From: Planctomycetota bacterium
GTDB lineage: Bacteria > Planctomycetota > Phycisphaerae > UBA1845 > PWPN01
Assembly (NCBI GenBank): GCA_022711465.1
Contig: JAKLEZ010000004.1
Coordinates: 1-64,000, forward strand
DNA length: 64,000 nt
Reading direction: 5' to 3'
Part shown: positions 28,475 through 37,238 of the stretch, piece by piece
Layout of the letters: each line of letters begins with the position of its first letter
Position numbering within the stretch: position 1 is the first letter of the stretch
Notes under the pieces: model-generated
What the model saw: the letters and a program-made list of their open reading frames with translations, nothing else
Told to the model about the DNA's origin: nothing
Database searches by the model: none
Program-made: the position numbers and the translations under genes

Positions 28475-28845
28475 GCACCTCACAACGCCTCACAACCAAG
28501 GACTTCGCCATCGGCGTGCTCAGCATCACCGCCGTCATCCTGCTCACCGCGATACTCCTCCTCAACACGTTCCAGCCGCGAACCGCCATGGCCTTTGCCC
28601 AGACCGACAGAACACCAGGCTACACCATGAGCAGCGCTCAACTGGACGGTACGACTGAACTGCTCCTGGTGGTCAGCGAACGCGGCCAGAAGATGAACGT
28701 GTACGCCTTCAACAAGGTCATGGGCCGAATCGACATGATCCAGGGCATCGACCTGGAACGTACCACGGAGGCGGTCCAGAAGGCTCGACGGCTCGGGCGA
28801 GGCGTCGATAGACCGGGCGAGCCCGCAGGTCCGGCCCGGAAGTGA
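28471..28845 (+). CDS. Small anchored or exported protein, unknown function (possible paralogue)
   Basis: 124 residues. After a short cytoplasmic start, a hydrophobic segment (about 13-33) is followed by 'AMAFAQTD', then 'TELLLVVSERGQKMNVYAF' and a helix. The layout resembles the preceding protein (anchor, 'AMA', strand pattern, charged helix), suggesting common descent. It is translationally coupled on both sides: ATGA at its start and GTGA (28842-28845) at bioB. Confidence 0.65.
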   Translation: MSTSQRLTTKDFAIGVLSITAVILLTAILLLNTFQPRTAMAFAQTDRTPGYTMSSAQLDGTTELLLVVSERGQKMNVYAFNKVMGRIDMIQGIDLERTTEAVQKARRLGRGVDRPGEPAGPARK

Positions 28846-29972
28846 GCCCCCGGTTCCTGGGCCCGCAGATCCAGTCGACCCGATCCAATCGGGGCATGCT
28901 CTTGATTGCCGAGACCATCCGTTCACTGGCGGGCAAGGTCATCGCGGGCCAGGCCGTGAATCGCTCGTTGGCCGAGTGGCTGGTCGAGGAGGTCGGACCC
29001 GATAGCCTGCCCGACCTTCTCGCCGGGGCTACCCGCATTCGGGAGCAGTTCTTTGGCAAGAAGGTGTCCTGCTGCAGCATCGTGGCCGGCAAGGTCGGAC
29101 TCTGCAGCGAGGACTGTGCCTTCTGCAGTCAGTCCGGCCACTACGCGACGCACGTCGCTGGCGGGAAGCAGCTCACCGACGCGGAGATCCTCCGGGCCGC
29201 CGAGGAAGCGGCCGCCGGTGGGGCGAGCAGCTTCGGGATCGTCAACAGCGGGCTTGGGCCTTCAGATGCCGAGATCGAAGCCTGCGGACGTGTGATCGGG
29301 CAATTGAGAGCCCGGGGCGGGCTTGGAGCCTGTGCCAGCCTTGGCGTGGTCACCGAGAGCCAAGCCCGTCGACTGGCCGCACTCGGTGTCCAACGATACA
29401 ACCACAATCTGCAGACCTCGCGGCGTTTCTTCCCCTACATCACGGCCACGCACCGCTACGACGAGCGGCTGCAAGCTCTGCGGAATCTCAAGGCTGCCGG
29501 GATCGAGCTCTGTTGCGGAGCCTTGTTCGGAATGGGCGAGACCTGGTCCGACCGGCTGGATCTGGCCTTCGAGTTGCGGGCCCTCGAACCGGTGGTTGTG
29601 CCGCTCAACTTCCTGATTCCCATTGCCGGAACCCCCCTGGCAGGCCAACGACCGCTTGAACCGCTCGAGTGCCTCAAGATCATAGCCATCTACCGTTTCA
29701 TTCTGCCCACCCAGGACCTCAAGGTCGCCGGCGGGCGAGAGGTGAACATCCGCGACCTTCAGAGCTGGATCTTCGCGGCTGGTGCGACCAGCTTCCTCAT
29801 CGGCAACTACTTGACGACTTGTGGCCGGCCGGCCGAGGCCGATCGGAAGATGGTGTGCGACCTGGGGCTGGCACTGGTAGGGTGCGAGGATCTGCCCAAA
29901 CCGCCCGGGGCAGCGTCCGAAGAAGACCATGGAGCCGCCCTATCCTCGCCTGCAGGCTCAAACGCAACATAA
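28842..29972 (+). CDS. bioB: Biotin synthase
   Basis: 376 residues. The radical-SAM cluster is C88-x3-C92-x2-C95 (LCSEDCAFCSQSG), followed by 'GGASSFGIVNSG', 'YNHNLQTSRRFFP' and 'CGALFGMGETWSDR', all BioB hallmarks. Further Cys residues suited to the sacrificial [2Fe-2S] cluster are present in 'LGACASLG' and 'ELCCGALFG'. It converts dethiobiotin to biotin. The GTG at 28842 overlaps the upstream stop; an ATG at 28896 is an alternative start. No other biotin gene is in the window. Confidence 0.93.
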   Translation: MSPRFLGPQIQSTRSNRGMLLIAETIRSLAGKVIAGQAVNRSLAEWLVEEVGPDSLPDLLAGATRIREQFFGKKVSCCSIVAGKVGLCSEDCAFCSQSGHYATHVAGGKQLTDAEILRAAEEAAAGGASSFGIVNSGLGPSDAEIEACGRVIGQLRARGGLGACASLGVVTESQARRLAALGVQRYNHNLQTSRRFFPYITATHRYDERLQALRNLKAAGIELCCGALFGMGETWSDRLDLAFELRALEPVVVPLNFLIPIAGTPLAGQRPLEPLECLKIIAIYRFILPTQDLKVAGGREVNIRDLQSWIFAAGATSFLIGNYLTTCGRPAEADRKMVCDLGLALVGCEDLPKPPGAASEEDHGAALSSPAGSNAT

Positions 29973-30048
29973 CATACATTATGGGACGTTGCGGCGGGGG
30001 GCTTTCTTCGCCCTTTCCGCCCGCCCTGCAAAACCTCATCCAACCCAA

Positions 30049-30663
30049 CTACCGCAACGCCTTCCCCGATCCCCCTCGGCCGCAAAGTCGCCCAACCGCC
30101 ACGGCCGCCAGAACGACCTCTCTGCCCATCGGGGTGAGCACATACAGGTCCCGGACCTTCGGGCCGATGAACCCCGCCGCTCGAAGCTCGCGCAGATGGT
30201 AATACAAGGGTCCTGCCTTCAGACCGGTCACGCGGGCCAGCGATTTGTGCACAGCCTCGCAAGCCAGCAGGCGAAACAGAATGGTCAGCCGCTGCGGATG
30301 AGCGATGGCCGCCAGCATCCCGGCCAGCTCCACCGAATCAATGCCGCGAACCACCTGCTGAGCCATCCTTTCTCGCTCCCGAACGCCTGGAAACTCGGCC
30401 TCCGACGCACGCCGGGACCGGACCGCCGTACCGGTAACCCGAACTCCCGCGCGTCTCAGTCGCCGGCCCTCGGTCACCTGGATGGCCAATTCAACCGCCA
30501 GAACCGCCCGCTGAACCTGCCCCCTCGGAAGCGGACGACGGCTTTGCCGGCCGCCCCGGGCTGCCGATCCACGTGCCGGCCGGGCAACTTGCGATTCGCC
30601 CACGGCCGCCGCAAGCGGCTTGACCACTCGGCCCCCGGCGGGGCGGTGACGACGCTGTGCCAT
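30049..30663 (-). CDS. ArsR-type winged-helix regulator with basic N-terminal extension
   Basis: 204 residues. The C-terminal half is a winged helix: 'GMLAAIAHPQRLTILFRLLA' then 'KAGPLYYHLRELRAAGFI', the ArsR/HTH_20 pattern with 'Y-HLRELR' as recognition helix. The N-terminal half is rich in Arg, Ala and Gly and resembles a disordered DNA- or nucleoid-binding tail. The start at 30663 has AGGAGAG eight bases upstream. An AT-rich control region lies just upstream, so self-regulation is plausible. The ligand is unknown, and the usual metal-binding Cys motif is absent. Confidence 0.75.
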   Translation of the reverse strand: MAQRRHRPAGGRVVKPLAAAVGESQVARPARGSAARGGRQSRRPLPRGQVQRAVLAVELAIQVTEGRRLRRAGVRVTGTAVRSRRASEAEFPGVRERERMAQQVVRGIDSVELAGMLAAIAHPQRLTILFRLLACEAVHKSLARVTGLKAGPLYYHLRELRAAGFIGPKVRDLYVLTPMGREVVLAAVAVGRLCGRGGSGKALR

Positions 30664-30712
30664 AACGGTGCTCTCCTGCTGTCCATCCGATCCCGCGTCC
30701 GGTGCGGAATCC

Positions 30713-30759
30713 ATAATACTATATATCGTAAGAACGTTATTATATTATCAAGTAATACT
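30713..30759. promoter_or_regulatory. AT-rich control region with repeated TAATACT
   Basis: About 47 bases, strikingly AT-rich in GC-rich surroundings, between the ArsR-like gene and rnr. TAATACT occurs directly repeated at 30714-30720 and 30753-30759. A minus-strand TTGATA (30746-30751) could serve as a -35, with GATATA 18 bases on. It is a likely promoter/operator for the regulator. Confidence 0.45.
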
Positions 30760-30849
30760 GGGAGGTCGAGACCGCCCATTCGGGACCGGCATTCTCGGGT
30801 TGACCGGCCTGCCGGGCAAGGCCATCCGCAGCCCGACCGCCCTGCCGGC

Positions 30850-30878
30850 TTGGCGGGCTAGGCAGATTCGGTTATCGT
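30850..30878 (+). promoter_or_regulatory. Candidate rnr promoter (short leader)
   Basis: TTGGCG (30850-30855) and TATCGT (30873-30878, 4/6) are 17 bases apart; the ATG is at 30890. No ribosome binding site lies between, so a leaderless or near-leaderless message is possible. Confidence 0.35.
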
Positions 30879-30889
30879 ATGCCGCCACA

Positions 30890-33106
30890 ATGAAAAACAA
30901 ACCCCGCAACGAGATCTCGGATCGCATTCTCCGACACGTCGCCGACCGGAGCTATCGGCCCCAACGGGCGCGCCCCCTGGCCCGAGCCATGGGCATCCAG
31001 GAGGTGGAGTACCCCGCCTTCCGAGAGGCCGTCAAAACGCTGATGAGAGCCGGCCGGGTGGTCCTCGGCGGGGGTAACTGCATCTCGCCGTCGCCACATG
31101 CGTCGGGATGCATCGAGGGCGTGTTTCGCGGCCATCCGCGGGGCTTCGGCTTCGTCGTCCCCGAGTCCCCTGCCGAACACGGCGACCTGTTCATCCCGCC
31201 CCCGGCGACGCTGGGCGCCCTCACCGGCGACCGGGTCGTGGCCAGAATCACCCGCCGGGGCAAAGGCCGAGAGGACGCCCGCGTCGAGGGCCAGATCGTC
31301 GAAATCATCGAACGCGGCTCCAGCTGCTTTGTCGGCGAACTCCTCAGGCAAGGCCGCGATTGGCTCGTCCAGCCCGATGGCCGGGTCCTGCACGAGCCGG
31401 TCTATATCAGCGATATCCGGGCAACCCGGGCCAAGGCCGGAGACCAGGTGGTCATCGAGATCACCGAGTATCCCTCCGCCAACCGCCCCGCCAGGGGAGT
31501 CATCACCGAAATCCTCGGCAAACACGGCGATCCCGAAATCGATACCCTCAGTATCATCCGCCAATACCACTTCCCGGCCGAGTTCCCCCAGCCTGCTCTT
31601 GCAGATGCCCGGGCGGCCATCGCCGGCCACGACTTGGAGCACGAACTCACCCGCCGGGAGGACCTGCGGACCGAAACCATCGTCACCATCGATCCGGATG
31701 ACGCCAGGGATTTCGACGACGCCATCTCCATCCGAACCCTCGATTCCGGTCGGTTCGAGCTGGGCGTCCACATCGCGGACGTGTCCGCGTTCGTGCGCGA
31801 CGGCGGACCCCTCGACGCCGAAGCCGGCCTCCGCGGAAACAGCGTGTATTTCCCGCGACATGTCATCCCCATGCTCCCAGAAGTCCTCAGCAACGGGCTC
31901 TGCAGCCTCCAGGAAGCTCAGAATCGACTCACCAAGAGCGTCTTCATCGAATACGACACCCGGGGACAGCGCAAGAAAACCCGTTTCGCCAATACGGTCA
32001 TCCGCTCCAGCCAGCGACTCACCTACGGCCAGGCAACCGATCTCATCGAAGGCCGCACCGCAGGCTTCACGTCTCCCGTCGTCGCCCTCCTGCAACGCAT
32101 GGACAAGCTCGCCCGCCTGATCCGCAAACGGCGCCTGGCGGCCGGCATGGTCGTCCTGGACCTGCCCGAGGTCGATCTGGTTCTCAATGACGACGACCAG
32201 GTGATCGATGCCGCCCCCGCGGACACCAGCTTCTCGCACACCATCATCGAGATGTTCATGGTCGAAGCAAACGAGGCCGTCGCGGAGCTGTTCACCCGTC
32301 TGGGAGTCCCCCACCTGCGGCGAATCCACCCCACTCCGCCCGGCGACGCCCAGGACAAACTCGGCCGCTTCCTGCGTATTCTCGGCCACCGCATGCCCCG
32401 CCGGATCACCCGCGAAGACATGATCCGTCTACTCGACAAGGTCAAGGGCCGACCGGAGTCGTTCTCGGTCAACCTGGCCCTCCTCCGCTCGATGGCCCAG
32501 GCCGAGTACTCACCCAAGATGATCGGCCACTTCGCCCTCGCCAGCGAGCACTACACCCATTTCACTTCGCCCATCCGGCGTTACCCCGATCTGATTATTC
32601 ACCGGGCATTCGATCGCTACCTGAGTAGCGGCCTCAAGAGCCGCCGCGACCGGGCCTCGATGCCCACCGCCGACCAGCTGGCCACGATCGGAAAACGGTG
32701 CAGCTCGACCGAGCGACATGCCGAGGCCGCCGAACGGGAGCTGCGCCAGATCAAGATCCTCCGGCTCCTGGAGCAGCGGCTGGGAGATCAGGAAGACGGA
32801 GTGGTTACCGGCGTGACCAACGTCGGCCTGTTCGTTCAGCTCCAGCGGTACCTGGTCGACGGACTGTTGCGATTCGAAGGACTGGCCGACGACTGGTGGG
32901 ACATCAATGTCAACGGCGGCTTCATCCGCGGTCAACGGAGCGGTCGGCGAATCGCCATCGGAGACAGGCTCCGCATCACGATCGCGGCGGTCAACGTGCC
33001 CGAACGAGAACTGCAGCTGGCTCTGCCGGCGGGAGCGATCGAACCCGCACGACCTTCAACCGGGAAACAGAAACGCCAGGAACGAGGAAAGAGGTCACAC
33101 CGGTGA
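30890..33106 (+). CDS. rnr: Ribonuclease R (3'-5' exoribonuclease)
   Basis: 738 residues in the RNase R/VacB order. A short N-terminal HTH-like region is followed by cold-shock OB domains (for example 'GCIEGVFRGHPRGFGFVVPES'), the RNB catalytic domain with 'TIDPDDARDFDDAI' (acidic metal-binding residues), and a C-terminal S1 domain (about 640-715) with a basic tail. It degrades structured RNA and mediates rRNA and tmRNA-linked quality control. The start at 30890 is chosen from family alignment, because the sequence before it in frame is Arg/Pro-rich. It overlaps the amidohydrolase start (GTGA, 33103-33106). Confidence 0.93.
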   Translation: MKNKPRNEISDRILRHVADRSYRPQRARPLARAMGIQEVEYPAFREAVKTLMRAGRVVLGGGNCISPSPHASGCIEGVFRGHPRGFGFVVPESPAEHGDLFIPPPATLGALTGDRVVARITRRGKGREDARVEGQIVEIIERGSSCFVGELLRQGRDWLVQPDGRVLHEPVYISDIRATRAKAGDQVVIEITEYPSANRPARGVITEILGKHGDPEIDTLSIIRQYHFPAEFPQPALADARAAIAGHDLEHELTRREDLRTETIVTIDPDDARDFDDAISIRTLDSGRFELGVHIADVSAFVRDGGPLDAEAGLRGNSVYFPRHVIPMLPEVLSNGLCSLQEAQNRLTKSVFIEYDTRGQRKKTRFANTVIRSSQRLTYGQATDLIEGRTAGFTSPVVALLQRMDKLARLIRKRRLAAGMVVLDLPEVDLVLNDDDQVIDAAPADTSFSHTIIEMFMVEANEAVAELFTRLGVPHLRRIHPTPPGDAQDKLGRFLRILGHRMPRRITREDMIRLLDKVKGRPESFSVNLALLRSMAQAEYSPKMIGHFALASEHYTHFTSPIRRYPDLIIHRAFDRYLSSGLKSRRDRASMPTADQLATIGKRCSSTERHAEAAERELRQIKILRLLEQRLGDQEDGVVTGVTNVGLFVQLQRYLVDGLLRFEGLADDWWDINVNGGFIRGQRSGRRIAIGDRLRITIAAVNVPERELQLALPAGAIEPARPSTGKQKRQERGKRSHR

Positions 33107-34236
33107 CGTCGGATCCGGCCCCGCTCAGAGTCGATATCCACTGTCACATGGGGCAGATAGCCAAACCCTGCCAGGAACACGACCGCTTCAGCTTCGAGCC
33201 CGCGGGCAAGCCACTGTCGCTTGACGCCTACCTGTCCCCGCGGATGAACAACTCGATCGGCATGAGAGCCGCAAAGTGGTTCTTCGGCCTGCCCCGAGGA
33301 CTCCCCCCGCGGGAAACCGACGCGGCCATGGAGACTACACTCCTCCGCCATATCCTGAACGCCAGGCTGCTCGACCGCGCTGTCGTCCTGGCCTTCGATC
33401 AGTACCACACCACCGACGGACAAGCCGTCGGAGCCCGCCCGAACCGCTCGGCCATCGGCACCGATCTGTACCTGTCCAATACCTACGCGCGCAGTCTGTG
33501 GCAGCGCTACCCTCGCCGTATCCTGTTCGGTGCGTCGATCCACCCCTACCGGCGGCTCGGGACCATGACCGCCGCAGACATGCTTGCCGAGGTGGCCGCG
33601 GCCGGGGCCGTGCTCGTCAAGTGGTTGCCGCAGACACAGAACATCGACGCGCAGGATCCGCGCACCGTGGCGTTCCTCCGCCAGGCTGCGAAGCTGGAGA
33701 TCCCTCTGCTGGTCCACTTCGGTCCGGAGTATACCCTCGGCCATCACCACAAGCAGTTCGCCGACCCCGCGGGCATGCTCCAAACGCTCCGGCAACTGCG
33801 CGACGATGGCGATATGCCCACGGTCATCATCGCCCACGTCGCAACTCCCTCGATGTGGCCCATCGCCTTGGCAACCCGCCCCCACCGGATCCTGATCGAG
33901 GCCCTGGCAGGCGAGTTCGCCAGCGCTCCCCTCTACGCCGATATCGCCGCTTTGGCCATGTTCAGCAAGGCCCGATGGCTCAAACGCACATTGCGAATTC
34001 CAGGAGTCCGTGCGAAACTGGTCCATGGCAGCGACTTTCCAATACCCTCGACCCCCCTGTTCTTCCGGTCGGCCCTGGGGAAGGAGTACCATCGCGTCCG
34101 CCAAATGCCCTCCTGGCTCGATCGCGACGTGGCGATCAAATCAGCCGCCGGCGTGGGCGAGGACGTGTTTCGACGCGGCGGCGAATTGTTGGCAAGCCGT
34201 ATCAAGGCTGCGGATGCCTTGGCGAGCATCGTTTGA
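33103..34236 (+). CDS. Amidohydrolase-2-type metallohydrolase
   Basis: 377 residues starting at a GTG that overlaps the rnr stop; GAGG lies upstream. The metal-binding pattern of TIM-barrel amidohydrolases is visible: 'VDIHCHMG' (HxH), a middle His region in 'LLVHFGPEYTLGHHHKQF', 'VIIAHVATP' and 'LVHGSDFPIP' (His and Asp). The amidohydrolase-2 family includes decarboxylases and lactonases; the substrate here is unknown. It is coupled to rnr, but no functional link to RNA decay is known to me. Confidence 0.82.
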   Translation: MTSDPAPLRVDIHCHMGQIAKPCQEHDRFSFEPAGKPLSLDAYLSPRMNNSIGMRAAKWFFGLPRGLPPRETDAAMETTLLRHILNARLLDRAVVLAFDQYHTTDGQAVGARPNRSAIGTDLYLSNTYARSLWQRYPRRILFGASIHPYRRLGTMTAADMLAEVAAAGAVLVKWLPQTQNIDAQDPRTVAFLRQAAKLEIPLLVHFGPEYTLGHHHKQFADPAGMLQTLRQLRDDGDMPTVIIAHVATPSMWPIALATRPHRILIEALAGEFASAPLYADIAALAMFSKARWLKRTLRIPGVRAKLVHGSDFPIPSTPLFFRSALGKEYHRVRQMPSWLDRDVAIKSAAGVGEDVFRRGGELLASRIKAADALASIV

Positions 34237-34268
34237 CAAGACCCCATGAGAGGAATAAGGTTTCACCC

Positions 34269-35351
34269 GTGAGAAGAACACCACTATACGACTACCATGT
34301 GCAACAGGGCGCTCGGATCGTGGACTTCGCGGGGTGGGACATGCCGCTGCTCTACGCGGGCATCGTCGAAGAGCACCTGCATACCCGCCGCATAGGCTCG
34401 GTCTTCGACGTCTCCCACATGGGACGAATCGAGTTCCGGGGATCCGACGCGGAAGCCCTTCTCCAGAAGGTGTGCACCCGCCAGCTGCATGACGCCCAGG
34501 TCGGTCAGTCCCGCTACAGCCACGTCTGTGACGAGAATGGCGGCATCCTCGATGACGTCATCGTCTCCCGGTACGACGACTACTGGTTTATGGTCTGCAA
34601 CGCCTGCAACCACGACCGGATCGTGGCCTGGCTCCAACAACACGCCAGCGGCAAGGACATCGAGATCAAGGATGTCACCGAGTCCACACTCATGATCGCC
34701 ATCCAGGGCCCCGCCGTCCTCCCGAAACTCGCCCCGAAACTGCCGTTCCCGCTGAACGAACTAAAGAGATACCGATTCACATCCGGCACCTTCATGATGA
34801 CCCCCTACTCCGTCTTCCGCAGCGGCTATACCGGTGAAGATGGGGTCGAGGTGATCCTGCCGGCCTCGATCGGCCCCCTGCTCATCGGCGCGGTGGCCGG
34901 GCTCGCTCAGGGAGAAGATGCCCTGAAACCGGCCGGACTCGGCGCTCGCGACACGCTCCGGATGGAGGCTGGCATGCCCCTCTACGGCCACGAGCTGACC
35001 GAAGAGACCGACTCCCTGTCAGCCGGCCTGGCTTGGTGCGTCGATCTCAAGAAGGACTTCATCGGTGCGGCCAGGCTCCGCGAAGTCGCCAAGAACGGCT
35101 CCAAACGAAAGCTCGTCGGACTTGAACTGACCGGCAAGCGAATCGCCCGCCAAGGCGCCCCCATCTGCAGCGGCAGCCGTGCGGTCGGCACAGTCACCAG
35201 CGGAACCATGTCCCCGACCCTGGGCAAGAGCATCGCCATGGCCTACGTGGACAGCGCCCTGACCAGTACCGGACAGAAACTAGGCGTGGACCTGGGTGGC
35301 AAGACCATCGACGCCGTCGTTGTTCCCATTCCGTTCTACAAGAAGCCATAA
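34269..35351 (+). CDS. gcvT: Glycine cleavage system T protein (aminomethyltransferase)
   Basis: 360 residues from a GTG at 34269, with a purine-rich AGGAATAAGG upstream. Family motifs include 'VDFAGWDMPLLYAGI', 'GSVFDVSHMGRIE', 'GYTGEDGVEV' and 'GLGARDTLRMEAGMPLYGHEL'. It transfers the methylene of the aminomethyl group from lipoyl-H protein to tetrahydrofolate, releasing ammonia. It opens a gcvT-gcvH-gcvPA-unknown-gcvPB run. Only 32 bases separate it from the previous gene, so no glycine riboswitch fits here. Confidence 0.95.
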   Translation: MRRTPLYDYHVQQGARIVDFAGWDMPLLYAGIVEEHLHTRRIGSVFDVSHMGRIEFRGSDAEALLQKVCTRQLHDAQVGQSRYSHVCDENGGILDDVIVSRYDDYWFMVCNACNHDRIVAWLQQHASGKDIEIKDVTESTLMIAIQGPAVLPKLAPKLPFPLNELKRYRFTSGTFMMTPYSVFRSGYTGEDGVEVILPASIGPLLIGAVAGLAQGEDALKPAGLGARDTLRMEAGMPLYGHELTEETDSLSAGLAWCVDLKKDFIGAARLREVAKNGSKRKLVGLELTGKRIARQGAPICSGSRAVGTVTSGTMSPTLGKSIAMAYVDSALTSTGQKLGVDLGGKTIDAVVVPIPFYKKP

Positions 35352-35385
35352 GACCAAGCCATCGAACCTAAGGAGAGCCAACGCA

Positions 35386-35772
35386 GTGAGTGCCAACCCG
35401 GCTGATCGCAAGTACAGCAAAACGCATGAGTGGTTCGCCGCCGCGGGTGACGTGGTGACGATCGGGATCACCAAGTTCGCCGCCGACCAGTTGACCGACA
35501 TCACCTTCGTGGACCTGCCCCCGGTGGGCACCAAAGTCAACGCGGGCAAGCCCTTCGGCGAAATCGAATCCGTGAAGGCCACCGGCGAGTTGGTGTCGTA
35601 CGTCACCGGCGAGGTGATCGAAACCAACACCGCCCTGGCCGACGAGCCCGGACTGGTTAACACGGATTCGTTCGGCGGCGGCTGGATGATCAAGGTCAAG
35701 GTGGCCGATCTCTCGGCCCTGAAGGCCCTGATGGACAGCCCTGCCTACGAGACCATGCTCCAGGAGGGATGA
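35386..35772 (+). CDS. gcvH: Glycine cleavage system H protein
   Basis: 128 residues from a GTG at 35386 with AAGGAGAG upstream. The lipoyl attachment lysine is K64 in 'EIESVKATGELVSYVTGEV'; 'YSKTHEW' near the start is the family N-terminus. It shuttles the aminomethyl group between P, T and L proteins on a lipoyl arm. A lipoyl/octanoyl transferase-like gene lies downstream in the same run. Confidence 0.96.
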   Translation: MSANPADRKYSKTHEWFAAAGDVVTIGITKFAADQLTDITFVDLPPVGTKVNAGKPFGEIESVKATGELVSYVTGEVIETNTALADEPGLVNTDSFGGGWMIKVKVADLSALKALMDSPAYETMLQEG

Positions 35773-35872
35773 GTCCCCTGCCGGATGTCCGACAGTCGCC
35801 GGCCTTCGACGTCGGGCAAGTAGGACCAGAGACGCAAGAACGCCCTTAGCAGGCGAGTCGGGTGCCACCGGG

Positions 35873-37210
35873 ATGAACTACCTTCAACTGACGGACAACG
35901 ACGTACAGCACATGCTCTCGACCATTGGCGCCGGGCGAGTGGATGACCTTTTCCGGGACATCCCCCCGAGCCTGCGGCTCAACCGCCCCCTCCAGCTGCC
36001 CGAACCGCTGGACGAACTCTCCCTCCTGGCCGAGCTCGAACGCATGGCCAAGACCAATCACACCTGTGATGAGCTGGTCTGCTTCCTGGGCGGCGGCTCC
36101 TACGACCACTTCATTCCCACCGTGGTCGATTCGCTGGCCAGCCAAAGCGAGTTCGTGACCGCCTACACGCCCTACCAGGCCGAGGCGTCCCAGGGCGCCC
36201 TTCAGGCTTTCTACGAGTACCAGACCCTGATCTGCCAACTGACCGGCATGGACGTGTCCAATGCCTCCCTCTACGAGGGCGCCACCGCCGTGGCCGAGGC
36301 GGTCCTCATCGCCCGATCAAGCACCGGACGACGACGGGTCGTCGTCTCCGCGGCGGTCCATCCCGATACCCGCGGCGTACTGACGACTTACCTCCGCGAG
36401 CTGCCTATCGATTTACTCCCGATCGAAACCGCCGGCGGCCTGACCAACCCCGATGATCTCCGGCGGGCGGTGGACGATCAGACGGCCGCGGTCGTGATCC
36501 AGACACCGAATGTCTTCGGATGCGTCGAGCGGCTCGACCGCCTCAGTGCCATCGCCCATGAGCGCGGCGCCGTGGTCGTTGCGGCAGTCGACCCGGTTTC
36601 CTGCGCCCTGCTCAAGTCGCCGGGCACCCTGGGCGCCGATATCGCCGTCGGCGATGCCCAGCCGCTGGGCATCCCGATGTCGTTCGGCGGACCCTCGGCC
36701 GGCTTCATGGCCTGCAAGCAGGCGTTCATGCGCAAGATGCCCGGCCGGCTCATCGGCGCAACCACCGACGAGGCCGGACGCCGAGCCTTCTGCCTGACGC
36801 TCCAGACCCGCGAACAACACATCCGCCGCGAGCGGGCTACAAGCAACATCTGCACCAACCAGGGACTCTACGCCCTTCGAGTGGCCATCTACCTCTCCGC
36901 GGTCGGTCGGCAAGGCGCGGCCCGAGTCGCCTCCCTCTGCCTCGACAAGTCACATTACGCCGCGGAGCGGATCGCCGGCCTCAAGGGCTTCGAGTTGCGA
37001 TTCCAGGCACCGTTCTTCAAGGAGTTCGTCGTCCGAACGACCAAGGACGTCAAGCGGGTCCTGGACCAGGCCCGCAAACGCGGCATCCTGGCCGGCGTAC
37101 CCCTCGAACCCTGGTACGACCACTTGGCAGACTGCTTCCTGGTGGCCGTCACGGAGAAACGCTCCCGCGAACAGATCGACGCCCTGGTCGCGGCTCTCGA
37201 TGAGTCGTGA
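35873..37210 (+). CDS. gcvPA: Glycine dehydrogenase (decarboxylating) subunit 1
   Basis: 445 residues, the N-terminal-half subunit of the two-subunit P protein. It contains 'CFLGGGSYDHFIPTVVDSLASQSEFVTAYTPYQ' (split motif), 'LTGMDVSNASLYEGATAVAEA' and 'QTREQHIRRERATSNICTNQ'. With subunit 2 it decarboxylates glycine and loads the aminomethyl group onto H protein. The ATG at 35873 has weak upstream spacing. A 100-base gap precedes it. The PLP lysine lies in the partner subunit. Confidence 0.95.
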   Translation: MNYLQLTDNDVQHMLSTIGAGRVDDLFRDIPPSLRLNRPLQLPEPLDELSLLAELERMAKTNHTCDELVCFLGGGSYDHFIPTVVDSLASQSEFVTAYTPYQAEASQGALQAFYEYQTLICQLTGMDVSNASLYEGATAVAEAVLIARSSTGRRRVVVSAAVHPDTRGVLTTYLRELPIDLLPIETAGGLTNPDDLRRAVDDQTAAVVIQTPNVFGCVERLDRLSAIAHERGAVVVAAVDPVSCALLKSPGTLGADIAVGDAQPLGIPMSFGGPSAGFMACKQAFMRKMPGRLIGATTDEAGRRAFCLTLQTREQHIRRERATSNICTNQGLYALRVAIYLSAVGRQGAARVASLCLDKSHYAAERIAGLKGFELRFQAPFFKEFVVRTTKDVKRVLDQARKRGILAGVPLEPWYDHLADCFLVAVTEKRSREQIDALVAALDES

Positions 37211-37238
37211 GCCCGGAGCGAGGCTGAGGAACAAGGAC

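Noticed and set aside
34237..34268. A glycine riboswitch before gcvT
   Set aside because: Only 32 bases separate the previous stop from the gcvT start, too short for the aptamer, and no aptamer-like sequence was seen.
35223..35351. An alternative upstream start for gcvH within the gcvT end
   Set aside because: The longer frame overlaps gcvT, whereas the GTG at 35386 has a strong AAGGAGAG site and begins at the family N-terminus.
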